In this document: positions 1 to 6,918 of the stretch, one piece after another
How the letters are laid out: the number at the start of each line of letters is the position of its first letter
Numbering within the stretch: position 1 is the stretch's first letter
From: Planctomycetota bacterium
GTDB lineage: Bacteria > Planctomycetota > Phycisphaerae > SM23-33
NCBI GenBank assembly: GCA_024275995.1
Contig: JAJRYB010000018.1
Location: 1 to 34,304, forward strand
DNA: 34,304 nucleotides
Reading direction: 5' to 3'
Position numbers and translations under genes: made by a program
The notes under the pieces: model-generated
What the model was told of the DNA's origin: nothing
Databases searched by the model: none
Seen by the model: the letters and a program-made list of their open reading frames with translations, nothing else

Positions 1-16
1 AAAGCGTTTTTTAATT

Positions 17-40
17 TCTCTGAATCTCTGTATCTCTGTG
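17..40. repeat. Short tandem repeat, 3 x 8 nt (TCTCTGAA/TCTCTGTA/TCTCTGTG)
   Basis: Read directly: tctctgaa tctctgta tctctgtg. Confidence 0.8.
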
Positions 41-46
41 TATAAT

Positions 47-300
47 AAGATGTTACGTATTTTTGCCCCTCGAAAACCCCTTTCCAGCCTGTTCCTGGTT
101 GTCCCTGGATTTGCGTACTTGTGCGGAGTTGTGCGAACTTGTACGAAACGGTACGCTTTGGTTCGCCACGGCGCAGCCCGGTACGGGCGAAGACGGGTAC
201 GGACGGGTACGTTTCGGTTCGCTGCGGCGTAGCTCTTGAGCGAAGACGGGTACGCTTTGGTACGCCGGACGAAGCCGCAGACTGCAGGGGATGTTGCGGA
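47..300. repeat. Degenerate intergenic repeat element, left copy, with internal tandem hairpin units
   Basis: Shares AAGATGTTACG (47-57), GTTCCTGGTTGTCCC (91-105) and GTACGAAACGGTACGCT (141-157) with the reverse complement of the right window end. Internal units of about 55 nt carry the TTCGCC/GGCGAA and TTCGCT/AGCGAA stems. Confidence 0.75.
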
Positions 301-581
301 TCAAGCGTGAATTGCTCTAACCTGCCAGTTTCTAACTTCCACGACACACCATGTATACGTCCATTTGTTCCAACCGAAACAAGGCGGAATCCGCGCCACT
401 CCCCCTATACGACAGGTTTCCTGATAAAATGATAAAAATCGGTGAATTCACAGCCTTTTTGACTTGCCCATTCGGGGAAAATCGGTTATAAGATGGGGAC
501 CAAGGAAGGTGTAGCAGCCTCTGACTGCTCACAAGAGAGGCAAAGTAGGCTTTTTCAGCTCACTGCTCAAAGTAAGGTAGA

Positions 582-1625
582 ATGGATAAGGGAGGAGTAA
601 AATCTGCGCGCCTTGCGGCCCGCTCTCCGCAAGGCCGGTTCGAGCAAGAGGAGGTTGCCCTCGTAGGGGGCGGCGCGCTCTTTCAACAGGTCCTCAAGGT
701 CATCGACGCCGTGGCATCGAACGACTGCGTTGTGCTGCTGGAGGGCGAATCCGGTACCGGAAAAGAGCTTCTCGCCCGACGAATTCACGCCCTTTCTTCC
801 CGCTGCGACAGCCCGTTTATCCCCGTCAACTGCCCGGCAGTGACCGATACCCTGTTCGAAAGCCAGTTCTACGGGCATGTCAGAGGCGCCTTTACGGGCG
901 CCGCCACGGACACGCTGGGCGTCGTCCGGGCTGCGGAAGGCGGAACGCTTCTACTGGACGAAGTGGGCGAAATGCCCCTGCATCTCCAACCCAAACTGCT
1001 GCGCCTGCTTCAGGAAAGCGAAGTATGTCCCGTCGGATCGCCCACGCCGATATCCGTGGATACGCGGTTCATCGCCAGCACGAACCGCAATCTCGCCCAG
1101 GCCGTTCGTGAAGGCAAGTTCCGGGGCGATCTGTATCACCGGCTGAACATTGTCCGGATCGAAGTTCCACCGCTGCGAAACCGGCCGGATGATATTGAAC
1201 AGCTCCTGGACCACTACGTGGCATATTACGCACGTCAATACGCGATGCCTCCGCGACGCCTGAGCCCATATCTGCGTGCGTGCCTTCGCGAGTACCCCTG
1301 GCCCGGGAATGTGCGTGAACTGTGCGGCTACGTCGAGCGTCTGTATGCCGCCGACCTTCCACCGGCGCCACCGGCACTGGTTGACTGGGAAAACAACTAC
1401 GTTTCGCGCTCTCGTGGAATAGATCCCGCTCCGGGACGCCTCCCCGAGCCGGACCATACGCCGGTCTGTTGCACGCTTGCCGAGGCGGAGGCCCGCGCCA
1501 TCCACCAGGCGCTCAAGGCCGCCCGCTACAACAGGACAGCCGCCGCACGTATGCTGCAAATCCACCGCAGCACGCTGCTTCGCAAAATCCGTCGGCATGG
1601 TCTGGATGCCGGCAGCAGATTCTGA
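582..1625 (+). CDS. Sigma54-dependent transcriptional activator without receiver domain (PspF-like AAA+ plus Fis-type HTH)
   Basis: Walker A GESGTGKE, GHVRGAFTGA sigma54-contact loop, GGTLLLDEVGEM Walker B, PWPGNVREL, C-terminal Fis HTH (TAAARMLQIHRSTLLRKIRRHGL). The N-terminus is only ~25 aa before the AAA+ domain. Confidence 0.95.
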   Translation: MDKGGVKSARLAARSPQGRFEQEEVALVGGGALFQQVLKVIDAVASNDCVVLLEGESGTGKELLARRIHALSSRCDSPFIPVNCPAVTDTLFESQFYGHVRGAFTGAATDTLGVVRAAEGGTLLLDEVGEMPLHLQPKLLRLLQESEVCPVGSPTPISVDTRFIASTNRNLAQAVREGKFRGDLYHRLNIVRIEVPPLRNRPDDIEQLLDHYVAYYARQYAMPPRRLSPYLRACLREYPWPGNVRELCGYVERLYAADLPPAPPALVDWENNYVSRSRGIDPAPGRLPEPDHTPVCCTLAEAEARAIHQALKAARYNRTAAARMLQIHRSTLLRKIRRHGLDAGSRF

Positions 1626-1717
1626 TTCGATTTCTTTCTCTTTTTTCACGCCGATTTTTTGATTTCACAATTTCGCGCGCCTAGAATTGTCCGAGTTCTC
1701 GAAATGGCAGTTTCTGT

Positions 1718-1736
1718 GCGCCGCGAATTGCGGCGC
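1718..1736. promoter_or_regulatory. Perfect 7-bp inverted repeat GCGCCGC-N5-GCGGCGC, candidate upstream activator (enhancer) site
   Basis: Read directly; lies ~150-170 bp upstream of the sigma54 -24 element. Confidence 0.35.
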
Positions 1737-1851
1737 GCCGCGTCGCGCGTCGCTGCGCTCGGTGTCGCGATACACGTCGCTTTCAAATCCACTCCTTTGT
1801 GCCTCGAAACGTACTCCCCAAAAAAGAATCTCCGTAAGTGCCTTTGCTCTG

Positions 1852-1878
1852 ACGACCTGCAAAAAAAGCTCAGGTCGT
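1852..1878. promoter_or_regulatory. Perfect 8-bp inverted repeat ACGACCTG-N11-CAGGTCGT, candidate operator or hairpin next to the sigma54 promoter
   Basis: Read directly; ends 10 nt before the -24 TGG. Confidence 0.45.
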
Positions 1879-1888
1879 GGAACATCTC

Positions 1889-1904
1889 TGGCACGGTGCG
1901 TGCT
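1889..1904 (+). promoter_or_regulatory. Sigma54 (-24/-12) promoter
   Basis: TGGCAC-GGTGC-GTGCT versus consensus TGGCAC-N5-TTGCW: one mismatch, GG-to-GC spacing correct (1890 and 1902). Downstream of a sigma54-activator gene. Confidence 0.75.
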
Positions 1905-1931
1905 TTATTGAGGGGGTGAGGAGCCTGAGAA

Positions 1932-2411
1932 GTGGAGCGGAGGGCAGTAAAAAATGGTGTGTCGGTGTTGAGATCGACACGCAGTCGGGCGTGCATTTTG
2001 ATGGCATGCTCGGACATGAGCGAGGCCGACCAGGTCGGCCGACTGATGCAGGAACTGAATACGGGATGCCTGGTCACCTACCGGCGGACGCAGGACGTGA
2101 TGAGTAACGCCCCGGCGGGCAAGGTGGCCTTGATTATTCTTGCTTCCGAAGATTCCCCTGCAGCGCTGGGACGGATGCTGAAGTGGTTGCGTCACCGCTG
2201 GCCTGATTCCCCGGTTACCGTAATCGGAAACCAGGGCGCAGGCGAGCACGAGATGGCGGCCCGGGCAGGTGGTGCATTCTACCTGACGCGTCCGGTGGCA
2301 ACGCAGGATTGGACAGCGATATTGTCCCACGTGCTCGTGGGACAGATTGGGAGACCGTCGATGGAGGAGACCAATGAGGGCCCGGCTGGTGCTCAGTCGG
2401 GTTGGTCCTGA
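1932..2411 (+). CDS. Receiver-like (pseudo-receiver) protein; start uncertain (GTG 1932 or a downstream start)
   Basis: REC-like pattern VALIILASEDSP...PVTVIGNQG...EMAARAGGAFYLTRPV; GAGGAG SD-like sequence before GTG 1932; directly downstream of the sigma54 promoter. Confidence 0.65.
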   Translation: MERRAVKNGVSVLRSTRSRACILMACSDMSEADQVGRLMQELNTGCLVTYRRTQDVMSNAPAGKVALIILASEDSPAALGRMLKWLRHRWPDSPVTVIGNQGAGEHEMAARAGGAFYLTRPVATQDWTAILSHVLVGQIGRPSMEETNEGPAGAQSGWS

Positions 2412-2778
2412 CGGTTTGGTTGGTTGCACCGAGGAGCCTGTAGTACGGCTGGACGTTCATCCAGTCGCAAAGTGAGGAGCGATAAGCCTCACAAATGTTG
2501 AGGACTTTCAGCCACACGCGATCGTTGATAAGTGGAGTTGAGCGCCCACTTGGGTTCCCCCTCATGGGGAGCTGATCGTTTGAGAGTTCTCGATGCGTAG
2601 AGGTCTGAAGCGCCTGCTGCGAGGATTGTTGGAGTTGAGCGCCCAATGATCTTGAGTCCGGTTCCTCCTCCTCCGGACGTCGCAGAGTTTGGAGCCTCAT
2701 TTGAACTGAGAGGGGACCTCTACCAAGGCGAAGGGCGACGACGAGGCCTTGAGCAAGCCAAGTCTCGCCCTCTTTTTT
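2412..2778 (+). ncRNA. Candidate structured non-coding RNA (or structured 3' region of the sigma54 transcript) ending in an intrinsic terminator
   Basis: Consecutive perfect or near-perfect hairpins: 2449-2464, 2472-2492, 2529-2552, 2556-2570, 2624-2651, 2656-2678, 2709-2721, 2732-2771. An outer stem CGATC(2519-2523)/GATCG(2574-2578) encloses two of them. No credible protein in any frame. Confidence 0.65.
2732..2778 (+). terminator. Intrinsic terminator 1 (branched stem followed by CTTTTTT)
   Basis: AGGGCGA (2732-2738)/TCGCCCT (2765-2771) then cTTTTTT. Confidence 0.65.
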
Positions 2779-2787
2779 GCGCTTTGC

Positions 2788-2823
2788 GAAGGGTCCGTCA
2801 TTGTGGCGGACCCTTCTTCATTT
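2788..2823 (+). terminator. Intrinsic terminator 2
   Basis: GAAGGGTCCG-N9-CGGACCCTTC perfect 10-bp stem followed by TTCATTT. Confidence 0.8.
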
Positions 2824-2897
2824 GTGTCCCGGACGAAACCACGGGCTGGACAGTCAGGCGCACGGGTCACGTTTACGCTGATCGTCGCCTTTTGCCG

Positions 2898-2926
2898 TTG
2901 ACGTTCTTCGCCGCGAGGCCGACAAT
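2898..2926 (+). promoter_or_regulatory. Putative sigma70-type promoter for uORF-pdxJ-dapA
   Basis: TTGACG-N17-GACAAT, about 30 nt upstream of the uORF ATG. Confidence 0.5.
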
Positions 2927-2956
2927 GACTTTCCGTCACCGAATCAGGAATTTACG

Positions 2957-3028
2957 ATGCTGGATCAATTCAAAACGCAAGTGTGCCGCGTCAATCCGCG
3001 TCTCGTCGAAAAGGGGTTGGCGGCATGA
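2957..3028 (+). CDS. 23-aa upstream ORF MLDQFKTQVCRVNPRLVEKGLAA, overlapping the pdxJ start (ATGA)
   Basis: AGGA SD-like sequence 7 nt upstream; TGA at 3026-3028 overlaps ATG at 3025-3027. Confidence 0.5.
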   Translation: MLDQFKTQVCRVNPRLVEKGLAA

Positions 3029-3789
3029 CGGCGCTCAGCGTAAACGTGAACAAGATCGCGCTGCTGCGAAACGCCCGTGACATCGGGACTCCCTCCGTCA
3101 CGCGCGCCGCGGGAATCTGCATGGATGCCGGCTGCGATGGAATTACCGTTCACCCGCGGCCGGACATGCGCCACATCCGCCCGTCGGACGTTTACGAGCT
3201 TGCGGAGATGCTTTCGGCGCCCCTCGAGTTCAACATCGAGGGAAATCCGTTCGCCGGACCTTCGGGCGATTATCCCGGCTTCATGGAGATCGTTCGACGG
3301 GTCCAGCCGGACCAGTGCACGCTCGTTCCGGACGATCCGGGGCAGCTTACCTCCGATCACGGATGGGACCTCACCGACGAGACGATCAAGCGCCTTGCGC
3401 CGCTCGTGGTGGAATTGAAGGGTCTTGGTATCCGCGTGAGCCTGTTCATGGACGCCGATCCGCGGCGAATGGCCGGCGCGGTCGATTGCGGCGCGGATCG
3501 TGTCGAGCTTTACACCGAGCCCTATGCGCGTGCGTTCGAGTGTGGCGAAACGTGCGAATCGCTGAAGAAATATGCCGCAACCGCACGGGCGGCGGGCGAA
3601 CGGGGGCTTGGCGTCAATGCCGGGCACGACCTGAACCTGGAAAATCTCGGCGCGTTCTGTTCGTCGGTTCCCGGCGTCCAGGAGGTGTCTATCGGGCACG
3701 CTCTTATCGCCGAGGCGCTGGAAATGGGCCTGCGCGAGACCGTGAAAGCCTACGTCAACATACTCTCAGAAAACGAGGACAACCAATGA
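3025..3789 (+). CDS. pdxJ: Pyridoxine 5'-phosphate synthase
   Basis: LSVNVNKIALLRNARD...AAGICMDAGCDGITVHPRPDMRHIRPSDVYEL...GLGVNAGHDLNLENL. Confidence 0.95.
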   Translation: MTALSVNVNKIALLRNARDIGTPSVTRAAGICMDAGCDGITVHPRPDMRHIRPSDVYELAEMLSAPLEFNIEGNPFAGPSGDYPGFMEIVRRVQPDQCTLVPDDPGQLTSDHGWDLTDETIKRLAPLVVELKGLGIRVSLFMDADPRRMAGAVDCGADRVELYTEPYARAFECGETCESLKKYAATARAAGERGLGVNAGHDLNLENLGAFCSSVPGVQEVSIGHALIAEALEMGLRETVKAYVNILSENEDNQ

Positions 3790-4664
3790 ACCTTGAAGGA
3801 TCCATGGTCGCAATGGTAACGCCGTTTTCCAACGGCGAAATCGATTTTAACGCGCTCGGTCGGCTGATCGAATTCCAGATCGACGGTGGAACGCAGGGCC
3901 TGGTCCCGTGCGGGACTACGGGCGAATCGCCTACGCTTTCCCACGACGAGCACGACGAGGTCGTCCGCTTCACCGTCCAGAAGGTAGCGGGGAGGGTTCC
4001 CGTCATCGCAGGGGCGGGGAGCAACAACACGGCCGAGTCGCTGCGACTGGCGCGACACGCCAAGGACGTAGGCGCTGACGCATGCCTCGTGGTGAACCCC
4101 TACTACAACAAGCCGCCGCAGCGCGGAATGTTCGAGCACGCCCGCTGCCTTGGCGATATCGGGCTTCCGATCGTGCTTTACAACATTCCCAGCCGGACCG
4201 GTATCGAGCTGGCCGCCGAGACGATCGCGCGCATGTACGAAGAAATCGAGATGGTCGTCGCCGTCAAGGAGGCGACCGGCAAGCTGGACCTCGCCAGCGC
4301 CATCGCGTCAAGCTGCGATATCACGATCCTCTCCGGGGACGATTCGCTGACGCTTCCGATCTGCTCGGTGGGCGGTGCGGGCGTTATCAGTGTGCTGGGG
4401 AACATTCTTCCGGGAGAGATCCGCACACTGTGCGACCTGATACTCGCCGGCGAGGCGGCAGAGGCGTGCACGCAGCACCTGAAGCTCTTCGAACTGTTCA
4501 AGGGCATGTTCGTGGAGACCAACCCGATCCCCATCAAGGCGGCGATGTCGATGACGGGTATGATCGAAAACGAGCTGCGACTGCCCTTGACGCCCCTGGC
4601 GGAGGAATACCGCGCCCCGCTGGCGGACGCGCTGCGACAGTTCGGCCTGGACGCGAAGGCATAA
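3786..4664 (+). CDS. dapA: 4-hydroxy-tetrahydrodipicolinate synthase
   Basis: GSMVAMVTPF, GTTGESPTLSHDEH, VVNPYYNKPPQRGMFEH, LYNIPSRTG, VVAVKEATG; ATGA overlap with pdxJ. Confidence 0.95.
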   Translation: MNLEGSMVAMVTPFSNGEIDFNALGRLIEFQIDGGTQGLVPCGTTGESPTLSHDEHDEVVRFTVQKVAGRVPVIAGAGSNNTAESLRLARHAKDVGADACLVVNPYYNKPPQRGMFEHARCLGDIGLPIVLYNIPSRTGIELAAETIARMYEEIEMVVAVKEATGKLDLASAIASSCDITILSGDDSLTLPICSVGGAGVISVLGNILPGEIRTLCDLILAGEAAEACTQHLKLFELFKGMFVETNPIPIKAAMSMTGMIENELRLPLTPLAEEYRAPLADALRQFGLDAKA

Positions 4665-4692
4665 CCACGGGGGCAAATTAGTAACGAAATAT

Positions 4693-4709
4693 TTATCCGA
4701 TTAGGATAA
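4693..4709. promoter_or_regulatory. Inverted repeat TTATCC-N5-GGATAA in AT-rich intergenic DNA
   Basis: Read directly. Confidence 0.3.
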
Positions 4710-4769
4710 GATATTGGCAGTCGCGGTCGAAGAAAGGACCGCAGAGAGCGTGCTACTGGTGAAGACGGT

Positions 4770-5060
4770 ATGATGGTCAAAGGCGAACTGAAATCTTTGC
4801 GTATCACGTTGGAGGCCACCGATACCGGTGTGCTTGGATACGTGTATCTGCACGAAATCGCACCGGGACAATCAGACCACACAATCGAAGTGTTCCCATC
4901 CGTCGTGGCGGATTATTCAGCCGACGACGAGTTGCTGGGTGTCGAATTTCTGAACGCCGAGATAGCCGACAGCACGATCATGCACCAATTGGCGGAACAA
5001 CTTGACGCTCCCGAACTGGCGGGGATCAACCTGGCTGAGATATGCCAAAATCGCGCCTGA
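4770..5060 (+). CDS. Hypothetical protein, DUF2283-like
   Basis: IEVFPSVVADYSADDELLGVEFLNA resembles the DUF2283 core. Confidence 0.6.
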   Translation: MMVKGELKSLRITLEATDTGVLGYVYLHEIAPGQSDHTIEVFPSVVADYSADDELLGVEFLNAEIADSTIMHQLAEQLDAPELAGINLAEICQNRA

Positions 5061-5126
5061 GAGCCATTTTCGTATTCCTGCTATCATGCCCCGTTACATT
5101 CAAGAAACAGAAACGGGAGGTTGTGA

Positions 5127-5573
5127 ATGATCATCGCCGACCTGAAAGAAATCCAAGGGCGAACGTATCCGGCAAGGCGCCGAACGCAGTGCATCGTCGG
5201 GAAGGGCGCTCCGATCGAAACGGAAAATTTCTGCATGGGGTTGGTCACGCTGGAACCGAACGGCGGACAGGTGCCCTGGCACGATCAGCAGTCCGAGGAG
5301 GTCTACTTCGTTCTCTCCGGGACGGGCGAGATGTGCCTGGGAGCTGAGCTTCGGGAAATCCACAGCGGCCAGGCGGTGTTCATCCCGCCCGGCGAGTTCC
5401 ACCAGATCACGAATATCGGCGACGAACCGCTTGAGATGATTTACTGCTACGGACCGGCTGGGGACGTCGCCCACTGGAGACAGGAGCTTGACGGAACGCT
5501 GCCCCGCGCCGGCGAGGACGCCCCGCCGCTTCCCGAAGGCGCCCGGCGGCAATGCACAGACAAGCCCCTTTAA
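5127..5573 (+). CDS. Cupin-domain protein
   Basis: PWHDQQSEEVYFVLSGTGEM...IHSGQAVFIPPGEFHQITNIGDEPLEMIYCYGP. Confidence 0.85.
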   Translation: MIIADLKEIQGRTYPARRRTQCIVGKGAPIETENFCMGLVTLEPNGGQVPWHDQQSEEVYFVLSGTGEMCLGAELREIHSGQAVFIPPGEFHQITNIGDEPLEMIYCYGPAGDVAHWRQELDGTLPRAGEDAPPLPEGARRQCTDKPL

Positions 5574-5596
5574 GTAAATTCGAGGCACGAAGCACG

Positions 5597-5689
5597 AAAT
5601 CCGAAACAAACTGCAAATTCGAATGAAGCAAAGATAAAAAAACACCAGGCAGACCGGTGCATTCGTTTCGAATTTCGAGATTCGGATTT
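5597..5689. repeat. Imperfect palindromic intergenic repeat
   Basis: AAATCCGAA (5597-5605)/TTCGGATTT (5681-5689); inner CGAATG (5620-5625)/CATTCG (5660-5665). Confidence 0.65.
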
Positions 5690-5757
5690 TTCGTCAAGCA
5701 TACCCGCTCAAACATTGTTGCAGGTTACTTAGACAGGACACGAAAAACGGGATCGAA

Positions 5758-6903
5758 ATGACACACAAGATCGGAATCATAATGAACGGCGTCACGGGGC
5801 GCATGGGGACCAACCAGCATCTCATGCGCTCGATCGTGGAGATCATCAAACAGGGCGGGGTCACGCTGGAAAGCGGAGAGACTATCCTGCCGGACCCGAT
5901 CCTTCTCGGGCGCAATGCGGAGAAGCTCAAGAAGCTTTCCGAGATGTCCGGCGTAGAGAAATGGACCACCAGCGTGGATGAGGCGCTGTCCGATCCGGAT
6001 AACGTCATCTATTTCGATTCGCAGACCACCGAGCGCCGCGTCGAGGCGGTCCGCAGGGCGATCGAAGCCGGCAAGCACATTTACTGCGAGAAGCCCACGG
6101 CCACCAACGCCGCCGACGCGCTCGAATTGCACGAGCTGGCCGTGAAAGCCGGCGTCAAAAACGGAGTGGTGCAGGACAAGCTCTGGCTTCCCGGAATGTT
6201 GAAGCTCCAGAAACTCCGCGACGAAGGGTTCTTCGGGAAAATACTCTCCGTGCGGGGCGAGTTCGGCTACTGGGTGTTCGAGGGCGACCGCAATACCCCG
6301 CAGAGGCCCAGCTGGAACTATCGGGCACAAGACGGAGGAGGGATTATCTTCGACATGTTCTGCCACTGGCGATACGTGCTGGACAACCTGTTCGGCCAGG
6401 TCAGGAACATGCTGGTGCTCGGCGCGACGCACGTCGATAAGCGATGGGACGAAAGCGGAAGGGAGTACAAGTGTACCGCCGACGACGCCGCCTACGCGAT
6501 ATTCGAGCTGGTGGACGACATAATCGCCCAGTTCAACTCGTCGTGGTGCGTCCGCGTTCGACGGGACGACCTGCTGACGATACAGGTGGACGGTACGGAA
6601 GGTTCAGCCGTCGCAGGACTGCGAAACTGCGTCGCGCAGTCTTACGACGAGACTCCGCGGGCAATCTGGAATCCGGACGTGGATCGGCCCATCGATTTCT
6701 ACGAGGGATGGAAACCCGTGGACGCCGAGGCGAGCTATGATAACGCTTTCAAGGTGCAATGGGAGATGTTCCTGCGTCACGTCGCCGCGGACGAGCCGTT
6801 CCGTTGGGGACTTCTGGAAGGCGCCAAGGGCGTTCAACTGGCGGAGCTTGCGATGGAATCGTGGCGGCGGCGTTCGTGGACGTCGGTGCCGGAACTCGCC
6901 TGA
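5758..6903 (+). CDS. Gfo/Idh/MocA family oxidoreductase
   Basis: IGIIMNGVTGRMG N-terminus, AIEAGKHIYCEKPTATNAADA, GEFGYWVFEGD. Confidence 0.85.
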   Translation: MTHKIGIIMNGVTGRMGTNQHLMRSIVEIIKQGGVTLESGETILPDPILLGRNAEKLKKLSEMSGVEKWTTSVDEALSDPDNVIYFDSQTTERRVEAVRRAIEAGKHIYCEKPTATNAADALELHELAVKAGVKNGVVQDKLWLPGMLKLQKLRDEGFFGKILSVRGEFGYWVFEGDRNTPQRPSWNYRAQDGGGIIFDMFCHWRYVLDNLFGQVRNMLVLGATHVDKRWDESGREYKCTADDAAYAIFELVDDIIAQFNSSWCVRVRRDDLLTIQVDGTEGSAVAGLRNCVAQSYDETPRAIWNPDVDRPIDFYEGWKPVDAEASYDNAFKVQWEMFLRHVAADEPFRWGLLEGAKGVQLAELAMESWRRRSWTSVPELA

Positions 6904-6918
6904 GCGGCCGGGGGAAAC

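Noticed and set aside
2215-2700. 161-aa minus-strand ORF across the structured RNA
   Set aside because: No domain signal; hairpins and T-tailed terminators support plus-strand RNA instead.
2412-2778. Identification as RNase P RNA, tmRNA, SRP RNA or 6S RNA
   Set aside because: No P4/GAAAGTCC-type blocks, no tmRNA tRNA-like ends, no GGAAGCAGCC SRP loop and no single long 6S helix seen. A divergent member cannot be excluded without cmscan.
2646-3080. 144-aa plus-strand ORF starting in the RNA region
   Set aside because: Reads through two terminators and the pdxJ promoter/uORF; shadow frame.
3315-4664. 449-aa extended ORF containing dapA
   Set aside because: The N-terminal ~157 aa is an out-of-frame pdxJ shadow; the real start is 3786.
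5127-6903. Possible sugar-catabolic or biosynthetic cluster (cupin + Gfo/Idh/MocA)
   Set aside because: Only two generic enzymes, not clearly co-operonic and separated by a palindromic repeat; too little to claim a pathway.
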